Assembly: GCA_012295275.1 (NCBI GenBank)
Contig: CM022668.1
Location: forward strand, 2,398,989-2,462,988
DNA length: 64,000 bases
From: Chrysomallon squamiferum
Lineage: Eukaryota > Mollusca > Gastropoda > Neomphalida > Peltospiridae
Direction: 5' to 3'
Of the stretch, positions 21,655 to 33,066 are shown piece by piece; the first letter of the stretch is position 1; every line of letters starts with the position of its first letter. The position numbers and the translations under genes are program-made. The notes under the pieces are model-generated. The model made no database searches. It had not been told where the DNA came from and was given only the letters and a program-made list of their open reading frames with translations.

Positions 21655-24600
21655 AATAAATAAATTTGTTTCTAGATAAAAAAATGTTTTAAGGAAAAAA
21701 GTTATCAGCCCTAAGAAACAGTCTGACATTAACTTTTCCAGTGACAAGTCCTAAGACTAAATAAAATAATAAATCTATATATTTGTAAGTCTTTTGTAGA
21801 CAGTGATAAAAGATCTTGTTGGTCAGAACAGTATAAACAGCAGCATATCAAAGTTTCAGTATATAAAAACATTCAAATTCAGGGTAAAGTGACATCACTG
21901 AGTATCACAAAACTTGAAATTGTTATTACCACCTTCCACCATCAAATTATTTTGTTTTCTTTTATCTAAAAGTGAGTAATATCTTTTCACTGTATCTTTA
22001 CAAATATTTTAACTACAAAGATAAAAAAGAGGTATACTTCAGAGTCAAAAATAAACACTAGATTTGTTCTTTATAACTGAATATAAATGACTTGTGTGAG
22101 TTAAAAACAAGTAACAAGAGAAAAAATAAAAGGTGTACATAAGAGATAACTATGTATGGTGTGTTTTTACCTCGGGTTTCACAATTGAATATAATTGACA
22201 GGTGTGAGTTAACAAAAATAAGGTGTACATGAGAGATAACTATGTGTTGAGTGTTTTTACCTCGGGTTTCACAATTGAATATAACTGACAGGTATGAGTT
22301 AAAAGAAGGTGTACACAAGAGATAATGGTGTGTTTTTAAATGTGTTTTTACCTCAGGTTTCACAATTGAATATAACTGACAGGTGTGAGTTAAAAGAAGG
22401 TGTACATGAGAGATAACTATGTATTGTGTGTTTTTAAATGTGTTTTTACCTCGGGTTTCACAATTGAATATAACTGATAGGTGTGAGTTAAAAGAAGGTG
22501 TACATGAGAGATAACTATGTATGGTGTGTTTTTAAATGCGTTTTTACTTCAGGTTTCACAACTGAATATAACTGACAGGTGTGAGTTAAAAGAAGGTGTA
22601 CATTTGAGATAACTATGTATTGTGTATTTTTACCTCGGGTTTCACAATGGGGATGGCAAGTTTAGGTCGTCTTGTTGGAGATCGGCGACGACTGGCTCGT
22701 TGTAGCTCTGGAGCGTAGTACGTAGTTCCTCCATGATACACCTCGGGACCTGCCCCGCCCGCTGGCCCAGCTGGTGGAGCACCCTGGGAAAGCAAAACAG
22801 TCAACAAAATATATATATATATATACATACAGAAGATTAAATTGGAATAACATAATCAGTAATGTAATTAACAAAACTGTTATAATGACCACATTAAAAC
22901 TAACTGAATGTGAAATAATTACTAAATTAATAGCAAGTGAATCGTAATTAAATCAATAAACTAAATTAATAACAACAATAAGGATGAATCAGTATGAAAT
23001 GACCTGCCCCCGCCCGCTGGCCCAGCTGGTGGAGCACCCTAAAAAATATATATATGAAGTAATGACTAAATCAGTAACTGAATCAGTATGAAATGATGAC
23101 TTAATCAATAAGTGTGTCAGTATGAAATGATGACTATATCAATAAGTGTATCAGTATGAAATGATCACTAAATCAATAACAACTGAATCAGTATGAAATG
23201 ATCACTAAATCAATAACAACTGAATCAGTATGAAATGTAACTAAATCAGTGACTAAATCAATGAGACTTAATCAACAGAATGGCACTGAATGAAAGAAAG
23301 AACAAATGAATCAATGATGAACAAACATAAAAAAAAAAAAAAAAATACCTGAACTGCTGCTGTCTGTACAGGAGCAGGAGCGGGGGGTGGTGGTCCTGTG
23401 GGGGGAGTTGGGAAAGCCACCGGCATCTGGTAGGGGCCAGGTGGTGGAGGGGGTGAGCCGTACACCACGCCCGCTGTCAGGTACTGTGGTGGGATGAGTC
23501 TGGTAGGACCTGCGATGGACACAGTAGGGGCTGGGACACTGGGTGTGTAGATTCGCGGAGGAGATGACAACCCAGCTGTAGAAACTGAAAATAAACAAAA
23601 ATAAAATATTTTATATGTACTGAATACACTCTTAAATGATCTCTTAAATTATACATTATTTTTTATTTGAATTTGTTTGAAAAGAAAAAGTATGTTGAAA
23701 AATGAAATTATTATTTTATATGTATTGAATATGCTTTGGAGTAATCTCTTAAATAAAATATATAGAACAGATGCTGATAGTACTGTATATTCATTACTGC
23801 TAATTTATTTTTGATTTGAAATAGGTTCAATTTTGAATTTTTTAAATACTTGAAAGTGATTACTTAAGTGCACATACAGAACAAATGCTAAAGTACTGTC
23901 AATTCAGTTATTGCTAACTCAATATGGATTTGAATTTGGTCTAAAATATATTGTCAACAGGCATATGACTTAATATTTTTTTCTTAATTTATATGTATTC
24001 GAACAATAAACAACTGTTGATTTATTGTTTGTAATCATGAATAAAATGCATAATAAATAATTAACTGGTGAGGCACAGTATGAATGTTTAGATAAGCAGT
24101 TTGGTAAATCATTTAAGTCTATGAAAAAAAAAAAAGAAAAGTAAAACAGGTTAATTGTGAAATATTTCATAACAGATATTTTGTGTACAATGACAGAGCG
24201 TAAACACTATAAAATACAAGTTTATTTTAATCTTTTTTCAGTTCAGTATTTGAAGGTTTAATAATTTTAACTCTTTGTATTTTCAAACACTGGTGTGTGT
24301 GTAGATATAAGAAAGCAAACCTGGCAGAGTGAAAGTCATTGGAGGCTGAAGTATAGCAGTCTGAAAGGCCCCCTCCTGCGCAGACACTGGAACTCGCTCA
24401 GCGTGGTAAACAGGGGGTGCAGGGGCGACTCGCTCTGCTGGCCGCTGGTACACAGGTGCAGGAGAAGGGGGGACTCTCTCAGGAGGGTGCTGATAAACAG
24501 GGACCCTGTCTGTGTGCTGGAACACAGGGGCAGGCACTCGCTCTGGGTGGTAGCCAGGGGAAGGGTAAGCTAGGGAAAGCAAGGAGTTGTGATATTAATA

Positions 24601-27600
24601 AAATATAAAACAACAAACATATCTGTGAGTATATATCACACAACAGATGTCAACAGAGAAATTATAAAGTAGATAAACTTTATTTAACTTCTAAAAACCA
24701 AAAGCAAAAAATTATAACTTTTTTTAATGCCTCTTCTTTTCCAAATCTGTCGTCTATTCTTTTCCTGCCTGACTTTCAGCATTATGTAAATATGTGTCAA
24801 ACTTCTCACAATTTGTTTTTCAATAAGTTTCTTTGTAAAATCATTTACAAGTCATTTTGTCCAGGTAACAAAATTTGATTTTAACAGATTTAGAAGTGAA
24901 TGAACAGTGACAATAAGTTAAACATTATATAAAATCAGAAAATTAAAACTATTCTCTATTTTCATCAGGGTTCGGCAATATTTAAAAAATTTTAAATATC
25001 ATTTAACAAATTTCATTATTATTAAAGAAATCTATTTTATAATATGTTACCTTGGTTGTAGTAGTTGCTGCCAGTGTCAGCAGAGATGTTGTCAGTGTAG
25101 TTGGAGTCTTGAGCTGTGCGTTGTCTTTGTGAGGAGTAACGTTTTGGTCTCATCTGTTGATTACTGTCAGTTTTCGTTGCCACGGAAACTGCGTGACTTG
25201 CTTTACGATCTACAACAATGTCTGGAGAACCTGAAGAAGAATGAATAACTAACTGTGAAACAAAACACCAATCTAGTATTTTTTAGAAATGATATACTCA
25301 AATTTTACAACAAACTGGAATCAAAATATCTAATCTTTCAGTTAACTTTTCTAACGTACACAGTAAATATTCATAAACATTTAGCATTTTAATGCATTAA
25401 ATCAAGTCTAAAAGTTAATAAAGTTTTATTATTTGTCACTAATGGTTGGTTTAAATGAATCAGAAGACACTGGTAATTTAAGAATAACAGAAATATTAAA
25501 AAACAAACAAACAAATAAATAAATAAATAAATAAAATTTAAAATAATAAGCAAGTAACTGAAAAGATCACCTACCTGGTGTTTTATCTTCTGCTTTGGTC
25601 TGTTCATTTCCCACCTTCACCATGGCAACTTCAGCATCCTGACCCCGTGCCACGCCCATGTATTTTCCATGTCTTTCCTTCGCATACGACTTCTTTTCTG
25701 TCGTCGTGTTGGTGATGGTGACACTGATTGTTCTGTCTTTGTTGGAGATGACAACGTCCTGACACTCAGACGTCTCCCGAATCTCTGCATCGTCCACGGG
25801 AACGCTCACCTCACTGCTGACATTCGGGTAGCCGGAGTTGAAGAACTCTCGCTGGGTGGAGTAGCTCTGTGAGGCAGTGTTTTGTGTTCTGCTGTACCGC
25901 GGAGCTATTTCAGCCCTGCTGCTGCCTCTACCTCTTCTCATGTTTCTTCCTCTGCCTCTGAAGTTGTCTACATTCCTCCTTTCATTATACTCACTGCTTC
26001 TGTAGTTGTCAACATTTCTCCTTTCATTGTACTCACTGCTTCTGTAGTTGTCAACATTTCTCCTTTCATTGTACTCATTGCCTCTGTAACTGTCTACATT
26101 CCTCCTTTCACTTCCTCTGTAATTGTCTACATTCCTCCTTTCACTTCCTCTGTAATTGTCTACAGTCTTCTTCTCACTATACTCACTGCCTCTGTAACTG
26201 TCTACATTCTTCTTATCACTAGTCTCACTTTCTGGAACATTCCTAGATTCTTTCTGCCCTTCGTAGTGACTCCTAGGTGGCGCTTTCCAACTCGATTCAT
26301 TTCGGTGATCCTGTGTGTCTGTCTGATTTTTTAAATTAGGGGTTTTGCTGCTCTGGGTCTGACCCTCGTTCTGTTCAGACTCAGTCTCATTGTATCCTTG
26401 ATTCCTGATGTCCTGTGACCTGGGGTCATTCTGGGTCACCCTGACTGCTTTGTCCAGCAAGTTTCTCTGTTGCTGAAAGCGGTCAAACTGACTCTTGACA
26501 TCAAACTTCTTGTTGTCAGTGGTTTTCTCGCTGTCGTAGCCATCAATGTCCTCACCGATGCTGCACTGCAGTCTGTAGTCTGGTGTCTTGTTATATGCTG
26601 GTCTGTTGTCAAGCTCAGTAATCTCTGCTGCTGTTGTCATTTTGTTGCTGTTGCTGTTGCTGTTGTAGTTTCTTGGTTTTCTCTCAACAAAATCTCCAAA
26701 TTCAGACTTTCTGTAAGGTTGCCTGCCACTGTTAGAGAAAACAATTAATTATTTTATTTATTAAAAAATAAATTTTTAAAATCTCACGTCACCAGTGAGA
26801 ACATTTTTGTTTAATCTTGTAACCATCTGGAAGATAATTTTTCAAGTGCTTAAACATCTTTACATCATCAAGCTATTATTTTGAACAAATTCTTGTGGAA
26901 TATATACTCAATTTTCAGTCTGTGATTGTGAAGTGCAAGGGTTCAGTAAATAATTTTCAAATACCTGACTTTAGCAGCCCCTGAAATTAGTGGCCAGCTA
27001 CAGTTATGGACACTTTAACTAAGGGTGCCATGTTAATATTTTTGGGAGGTCAATTTGGAGCTCTGTATCTGTTTCAGACACAATATTTTGTGAAACGTAA
27101 ATATACCTTATGTTTTTCACGAGTTTTTATGAAGTGCAAAGTATGTTTTATTTACATCCATCAACAAATTCAATATATCTGTACCTGTGTTTTAGGAGAA
27201 AGTTGTGATGCTTGCTATGTATCTGAAAATTCATTCTGTTTTTATTTTCATAGTCCATAGAAATATAATTATATATATACTATAAGATAAAAAAAAAAGT
27301 TTTGTATATTATAACTGTAAAGGGTTTAGAACATTTTTGCCAGATATTTAAATACTGGCATTAGATAATCAGTATTTATTTTGGTAACTAATTTAAACAG
27401 AATGTACTGTTTTACATGTACCAATGCAGATGTTATTTTTTTATTTCCAGTTCATCATTCAAAAGTTCAACAATTCATAAACTGATTTTCAACTGTTCAA
27501 ACAGCAGCTTATAAACAACCTATCCTAGGATTCATTCACAGTATACAAACTAAGTGTTCAGTTCTTACCGTCTCCCACGGCCTCTGAGGGGCGGGGCTCT

Positions 27601-30600
27601 GTCAGGAGGCTTGTCATAGGCTCGGATGTCGTAGCCATAGAGAGCAATGAGCTCCTCTCTGGACTTAGGAGCCTGCTCGTCCTGCTGGAACCGGTCGTGA
27701 ATCCACTTGTCATTCTCCTTCCACAGCTTCTTCTTCGTTCTGACACAAAAACACACAGATTTAAACAAGCAAGAAATTCCATTAGCAACATTGAATTAAA
27801 AATTAACAGCCACACAGAATATTCTGAAAATGTATTTTACACAAAATGTTACTGCTAAATAAAGCTTAAGATGAACATAAAAAAATTATTTAAAAAATAA
27901 AAAAAAAAAAAAATATATATATATTTTTTTTCTACAAATTAATAATTTAACCCCAAAATTGGCATATGGGAGTAAACTGTTAGCAACATTTAATCAGTTA
28001 ACTTTAAAAAAAAACATTTTCAAATAATCATATACCCCATTTGCAGTCATCTAGCATGTTTGTGTCTGAAAGTCAAAAAGTAAACTTGAAATAATTTCAA
28101 ACACAAGACTGCTTCCTACCTCTGTTCCTCCATCTCTTTTTCCTGAGCCCCCATCCGAGTGTCGTGTTCGTAAAACGCTCCTCTGCGCGGAATGAACGCA
28201 GGATTCTTCCTGTCCTCGTCATCATCCAGCTCCTTCTTCTGATCCGTCTGCTCCTGCAAATTAAATATGTTTTCAAAAATCACAAATTTAAAATAGCTGT
28301 TCACTAATTACACACACACAATGTATAAACTTAACAAATACACAGACATACAGTTTACAAATTACACACACACACACCCACACACATATATATGTATGTA
28401 TAAACTTAAATACACACACATACAGTTTACAAATTAAATACATCTACATACAATATGATTTTTAACAAATAAATCCATTGTTTTGTATAAAACTATTCTT
28501 CACAAATATATCCACAGATACACGCATGTATACACACACACACAAGCTAAACAAAGTAAATACATCCCAAAAACCAGTTTAGAAATAAAAACATATAAAA
28601 ATAAAAAACATTATATCGAGAGACATATGATATAGATCCAAAGCCAAATTTTACAAATTAAACACACAAATGAAACCTCCGTTTGTAGATTGAACCTATC
28701 CTGACCAAAACCACTTTTTTGCTGTTATTAGAGCGGAACGGGAAATTAGGAACTCACCTCACCATCCCCACTCTGTCGTTCTTCCTCAACCCAGCTGCCA
28801 TCATCCTCAATGATCACATCAACATCCTCATACTCCTCCTCTTCTTCTTCTTCTTCTTCATCGTCTTCATCTTCATCATCATCATCAGTTTCTTCTTCAC
28901 TGTCCTCTTCACTCTCTTCCTCCTCAGCATCATCATCATCTTCTCCATTTTCTGTTTTTTCCTTTTAACATTTATTAATAATTTATTAATAGAACAAACC
29001 TGGGAACATAGACACTGCTGTCTGACAGATTATTTTGCTGAATTATTTATTTATTTACAAATTGAAGCAGATTAAACATTTTAGAATAAATTATACTATT
29101 TCATAAGAATAAAATAGGTATGAAATACTATAAATAAGGTTTAGTATTTCAGAAGAAAATTAATTTTACCTTAGATTTTGTCTCTTTAACTTCACTTTTC
29201 TCTTTTGCTGCTCCTTCTAAACAAAAACAGAATTTTTTTGTTGTTATTAACTTGACAAATTCACTAGTTGTATATTACAAAAATAAACACACAAATATTA
29301 TTATTAATATATGCATTTGCTTCCTGTTCATACAATTAAATTGCAAGTTTACCAGAATCTTTAAAATCTTAAGTTAAATTGTGGTTACAAACTCATTTAA
29401 GAAAATTATTATAATCAAAATTATCAATGAATAGTATTTTTTCATTAAAAAAAAAACGCTTCACAAATAAAACTAACCAGTTTCAGCTGCTTCATCTTCA
29501 CTTTCCTGCAAATAACAAACAGAATTCATATTTATCAACACATATGAATATAAATTACCATTAGAAATACTAACAAAAAGACTTAGATGAAAAACAAAAT
29601 TGTTCAAAATGTATCTGAAAAAACACAAACAATCTAAATTAATACATTTTAATTTCTTCCTTGAATTAGTTTCTTAAAGGACTATAACCTTTAATAATAA
29701 AATCTGAAAGTAACGCAATTAAACACTGATATCATTTCAGTAATTTTGTGAAGAAAAAACTCAGTATAGTGTTGACAATTAGTTTGAGTGCATAAGCCAT
29801 AATTAAATCAATTTACTTAGTTTGAAAAAAGTATATAAAGTAACAAATACTCCTACACTGTTATTTTCACTCTATTGTAAAATGTGAACTGTTAAAAAAA
29901 TAAAAATAATAATAAAGAAATAATAATAATAATAAATTTGGAAAAATTATTATTTTTCTTTCTTTCAAGAAACAGAAAATATTGCAGTCAACACTTTTTT
30001 TTGGGGGGGGTTATAAAAAATAATAATTTTAAGTATATTTATTATATAAATCAGCTATGTTATTCATATTCAACCGTTTTACATATAGGTACATTCAGCT
30101 TTGTAATATATATATTTTTAAAAACATGTATTTCTAAAAACAAACAGCCTCTATGCTTCATTCCTATAAATTCCCTTTTGCTGTAATACACTTGTATAGA
30201 CCTTAAAATTAACTATATTCTATTAAGAACACACTTAAAACTTAATAAATACATTCATAATACATTTTTACCTCATTTTGATGGAATTAGTCATGTTTCT
30301 AAAGTTGAATTTCTTATATTCTATGATTTACAGAATTGTTTAAACTGCATCTGCATCTAAATTCACACTAAATACCCATTTTAAAATACAATGTATTTAA
30401 ACTGTAAATTCCACTAGAAAAGAACTGTTGATTTTAAAAATATTTGTTCCATTTCTGTTTACAGCCTTTAATTTTTCATCATAGTATTAAAATTTATTTT
30501 CAAAACATCAAATCAAGTATGCTTAGTGATTTTACATTAATTTCCTTACTTACAGTGTTGCCACTTCTAACACAGCAACAAACCATCAAAATGCTGAATA

Positions 30601-31307
30601 TTATATTCCATTTAATGATTCATTTCAATTATTACACTATAGAAATTTTCATACATTAGTTTCTTTAGTTCTTTCAAAAATCATTTTATTTATTAAGCCA
30701 ACTAAACGTAAATTAATAGCAATTAGCAGACATCATTTCACGTTAAGTGATTTAATTGAAACTGTTGCCAAAATTCATATGGTTATTTTTATGAAAACCT
30801 TATTAACAGGAACACACACACACACATTATTTAATCGATAACTCAAAGTTACATAAAATAAATTTAAACAGTAACTCAAGCGATTACCGATAATATCATA
30901 AATCATCATTAGATCATGATTGATTATCATTTTTTATTTAACGATTGTTACACTGTTACAAATTCCTGTAACGATAAAATAATCGGTATAGATGGGGATT
31001 ATATATTTTATTTTCCACTAGTATAAGACATTTAATTTTATCGATGAAAATATCAGAAACTGTGTGTGCTTTACGTTTGCCTCATGCTCAATTCTCTTAA
31101 AATCGGTATTTTCTTATTTACAAAAACATGTTCTTCGTTTCAAATTACAGTAAATAACAGAAATAATTTTGTAATTTATCAGACTTTAAAACTAACACAT
31201 TCTGAACGTCGTCCCTGTTGAGGTTTTGCTTCGGAATCAACTACTTGTCCGCTATCCTCTTCATCAGCTTCATCTTCTCTTCGCCGTCGTCTTCGTCGGT
31301 CAGCCAT
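20280..31307 (-). CDS. CASC3: CASC3/Barentsz (MLN51), exon junction complex core protein, 12 exons, 1278 aa
   Basis: Twelve minus-strand exons join to 3837 nt. The N-terminus MADRRRRRREDE matches the MADRRR start of vertebrate CASC3. Residues about 47-114 are acidic and end GSWVEEERQSGDGE. The SELOR core (about 118-215) reads LDDDEDRKNPAFIPRRGAFY, then KKLWKENDKWIHDRF, DEQAPKSREELIALYGYDIR. Later conserved islands are KKSYAKERHGK, RPKRYSSQRQR, a Pro/Tyr-rich part, and HGGTTYYAPELQ with KPE at about 872. Known: SELOR clamps eIF4A3 on RNA in the exon junction complex, acting in nonsense-mediated decay and mRNA localisation. Odd: exon 7 has tandem NVDNYRGSE repeats, and exon 12 adds 406 Ser/Asp/Glu/Asn-rich residues after the point where human CASC3 (about 700 aa) ends. 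A tandem array duplicates the exon 11 donor. Confidence 0.93.
22155..22633 (-). repeat. CASC3: 86-98-bp tandem array duplicating the exon 11 donor of CASC3
   Basis: Downstream of the true donor (22633/22632), five more copies of TTTCACAATT...CTCGGG.. occur near 22171, 22261, 22351, 22449 and 22547 (plus coordinates). On the minus strand they read ATTGTGAAACCCGAG|GTAAAA or a one-base variant (CCTGAG|GTAAAA; CCTGAAGTAAAA). Spacing is 90, 90, 98, 98 and 86 bp. Confidence 0.93.
22634..22783 (-). CDS. CASC3: CASC3 exon 11: conserved C-terminal motif, with duplicated edges
   Basis: Acceptor GCTTTCCCAG|GG, donor AAACCCGAG|GTAAAA. Codes EVYHGGTTYYAPELQRASRR, RSPTRRPKLAIPIVKPE, aligning with the YGGVTYYNP...PSPPRRTPQPVTIKPP end of human CASC3. 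Copies of its 3' end plus donor lie in intron 11 and a copy of its 5' end plus acceptor lies in intron 10. Confidence 0.92.
22980..23265 (-). repeat. CASC3: Minisatellite with an embedded copy of the exon 11 acceptor end
   Basis: About seven 35-40-bp units based on ATCAGTATGAAATGATGACT fill intron 10 here. At 23001-23040, inside this array, is a copy of the first 40 or so bases of exon 11 (CTGGCCCAGCTGGTGGAGCA), with one extra C, preceded on the minus strand by TATATTTTTTAG and followed by GGGCAG|GTCATT, so it has both an AG and a GT. Confidence 0.85.
23349..23584 (-). CDS. CASC3: CASC3 exon 10: Pro/Tyr-rich
   Basis: Acceptor TTATTTTCAG|TT, donor GTTCAG|GTATTT. Codes GLSSPPRIYTPSVPAPTVSI through GSPPPPPGPYQMPVAFPTPP, ending APVQTAAVQ. 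Phase 1 in, 0 out. The donor is followed by an A/T-rich run. Confidence 0.87.
23590..24300. other. CASC3 intron 9
   Basis: AT-rich, no gene or element seen. Introns 3, 4, 7 and 8 are similar. Confidence 0.7.
24321..24569 (-). CDS. CASC3: CASC3 exon 9: Pro-rich repeats
   Basis: Acceptor TTTCCCTAG|CTTACCC, donor CTGCCAG|GTTTGC. Codes 83 residues of repeated (A)ERVP.P.PVYQ units (YHPERVPAPVFQHTDRVPVY and so on), ending MTFTLPG. Low complexity but phase-consistent. Confidence 0.85.
25051..25230 (-). CDS. CASC3: CASC3 exon 8: KRYSSQRQR island
   Basis: Acceptor TTCTTCTTCAG|GTTCTCC, donor CAACCAAG|GTAACA. Codes SPDIVVDRKASHAVSVATKT and MRPKRYSSQRQRTAQD; KRYSSQRQR is identical to human CASC3. Phase 1 in and out. 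Confidence 0.9.
25575..26728 (-). CDS. CASC3: CASC3 exon 7: long linker with NVDNYRGSE repeats
   Basis: A 1154-nt exon, acceptor TTTTCTCTAACAG|TG, donor ACACCAG|GTAGGT. Starts GRQPYRKSEFGDFVERKPRN. Middle part holds about seven tandem units of NVDNYRGSE(YNERR) with Arg-rich ends, then GRGRNMRRGRGSSR. The VTNTTTEKKSYAKERHGKYM-like part (ITNTTTEKKSYAKERHGK) matches the KKSYSRARR island of human CASC3. Confidence 0.9.
26729..27568. other. CASC3 intron 6
   Basis: 840 bp without recognisable content; an 84-codon frame on the plus strand at 27006-27260 lacks any family feature. Confidence 0.6.
27569..27739 (-). CDS. CASC3: CASC3 exon 6: SELOR, DEQAPKS..ELIALYGYDIR
   Basis: Acceptor TTTTGTGTCAG|AA, donor GGGAGACG|GTAAGA (phase 2). 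Codes LWKENDKWIHDRFQQDEQAP then KSREELIALYGYDIR, nearly identical to the vertebrate eIF4A3-binding motif, then an RGRGR end. Confidence 0.95.
28120..28253 (-). CDS. CASC3: CASC3 exon 5: start of SELOR
   Basis: Acceptor AATTTGCAG|GA, donor CAGAG|GTAGGA (phase 2). Codes KKELDDDEDRKNPAFIPRRG then AFYEHDTRMGAQEKEMEEQ; the LDDDEDRKNPA.IPR.G.F.EHD block is diagnostic. Confidence 0.95.
28758..28961 (-). CDS. CASC3: CASC3 exon 4: acidic region
   Basis: 68 codons, acceptor GTTAAAAG|GA, donor GGTGAG|GTGAGT. Long runs of Glu and Asp from GAA/GAT/GAG repeats, then YEDVDVIIEDDGSWVEEERQ and SGDGE. The last six residues match the ERQSGDG of human CASC3. Confidence 0.85.
29170..29216 (-). CDS. CASC3: CASC3 exon 3
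   Basis: TTTTTGTTTAG|AAGGAGC...TCTAAG|GTAAAA, 47 nt, codes EGAAKEKSEVKETKSK with phase 1 in and 0 out. It resembles the charged linker before the acidic region in vertebrate CASC3. Confidence 0.7.
29478..29505 (-). CDS. CASC3: CASC3 exon 2 (28-nt microexon)
   Basis: TTATTTGCAG|GAAAGTGAAG...ACTG|GTTAGT; codes ESEDEAAET and one extra base. Intron 1 is about 1.7 kb of AT-rich sequence. Confidence 0.65.
29506..31244. other. CASC3 intron 1
   Basis: 1.7 kb of AT-rich sequence with poly-A/T tracts and a short CA repeat near 30812; nothing gene-like recognised. Confidence 0.7.
31245..31307 (-). CDS. CASC3: CASC3 exon 1
   Basis: Codes MADRRRRRREDEADEEDSGQ-type start; donor GGACAA|GTAGTT at phase 0 is the best fit to the frame of exon 2, though its context is weak. 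The frame runs on past this donor to a stop, so another donor or a missed small exon is possible. Confidence 0.7.
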
Positions 31308-32613
31308 TTTTGTCTTCCTGTACTGATCTTTTTATTTCTGATACGCCGTTACAAGTTCTTTAGCCTGGTTCTCGTCAAGCACGTGAACGCTCGAAGTCTC
31401 GTTATAGAATTTTTTAACCTTCACCTTCACAAAGTTTCAAAAAAAAGTCACGGCATTTATGTATTATTGTTGTTATTATTATTATTATTATTATTATAAA
31501 ATATGTGTTTATATATGCCATTTATTTTTTTTTTTTTATTATTTAAAAAAAAAAAAAAAAAAATTCAAGATTCTTGGCAAGGAAAGAAAGAGACTTATCT
31601 GCAGAGAACAGATAATTTATTTACTTTTTAACCGGGAGGGGGGGGGTCCATTCATCTGGGAAATCTACATGTGTGTGTGTGTGTGACATTTTCATTTCAT
31701 TCCCGTGTGTGTCCAATGCATTTTCATTTTTATTCAAGTCAGAAATCTAGAATGTTTTTAAGTTTTATTTTTTTTTTTATCTAGAATGTTTATTTGTTGC
31801 AAACAGTTAGAAAGTGAACCTATATTGGGGTGTATGAAAGTGCTCCGAAAGTTCTGGCGCAAATATCTCTGTCATTTAACAACAAAAGCAAAAACAGCCA
31901 CGATGCTCGGACTAAACACTTACAGTTTTATTTTTTATTGTTATTAATGTGGTTAAAAAAAAAAATGTAATATAAAAAATGGATTTATTATATTTTATTT
32001 TTCTTCTACCCCCCCACAAAAGATAATTTATATAAAATTACAACAGTTAATTAAGAAACAGCAACAAAAGAATTATGAAAAACGTAAGAAAATTGTGTCG
32101 TGGGTGAATTAAATTTTGTGATAATGAGTCCATTATGTGGAAACGTGTGTGTATATATATTTGTGTGTGTACTTTTGTGTGCGTGTAGTTCTATCTATAA
32201 GCTATTAACATAAAACAAATTCTTAAACAGTTTAAATAATAAATAAATAAATAAATAAAGTGGTTCGCACGTTCGTTACTATCAACCAATGAATACGACT
32301 GAAATACTCTGATCTACGCTCTTGTTTTAATTATTATTTTCTTTAGTCTTGGAATTTTTTTTGTTTTTCATTTTTCACGACATAAACGAAAAAAAGATTT
32401 TCTTTTTGTTATATATTTATAATTTACAGTTTAAAAAATATACAAATTTGAATTACTTCGGAAGTTTTGCCACGGAAGTTTTTAAACATCGATGAACTGA
32501 GCGAACATCTGCTAGAAACGCAGGAAAAAAAGATCTTCCCTTTTCTTCGAGCTGCCTTCATTTCTCGACGACAGTGATGACATCGTGCAACATTTTTTTC
32601 ATCATCAACATTA

Positions 32614-33066
32614 CAGAGGTGCGCACACTTTCTGATCTCACAGGCCACAGCGCTTCAACTTCACTGGCCGCACAAATTTCACTGTGATTACGTAAAATCT
32701 GAACGCGTTACACATATGATTTTGCATAATTTTCTACCTGTGAACCTCAGCATATATTTATATCTTATATAGATGGGTCCGTTTACAGTTTTCCACGAGA
32801 ACTGACTTCATCCCTCTAAGATTCCCTTTAAAGTCAAAATAAAACAGTTGTTATTATTATTTATTACCTTTATTAAATAACAACTTTAAAACTGTCGGAT
32901 CTGAAAATGAATACTGGACGCCTTGTTGTGTTACGGCACCTGAAAGTCATAGGAAATTCATGGTGTTCGAGTGTTTATACTAACATGCAGCCTCGTTTTA
33001 TTTCAAATGAGACATTAAATGTGATGAGGCGATATCCTTCCCTTGACCGCAGGCTGCGCACCCCTG
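32614..33066. mobile_element. Possible hAT-like non-autonomous element
   Basis: CAGAGGTGCGCA at 32614-32625 and the inverted CAGGGGTGCGCA at 33066-33055 face each other 453 bp apart. The right end continues GCCTGCGGTC inward, like the CAGGGGTG..CAACCTGCGG terminus of hAT elements. I see no matching 8-bp target duplication, so the call is weak. Confidence 0.3.

Noticed and set aside
22058-22363. Minus frame with repeated NCETRGKNT / KPEVKTH
   Set aside because: Translation of the duplicated donor array of CASC3; no acceptor and frames shift between units.
28719-29075. Plus-strand Phe/Ile-rich frame
   Set aside because: Antisense of the acidic CASC3 exon 4.
31459-31686. Tyr- and Lys-rich plus frame
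   Set aside because: Translated triplet and homopolymer repeats upstream of CASC3.
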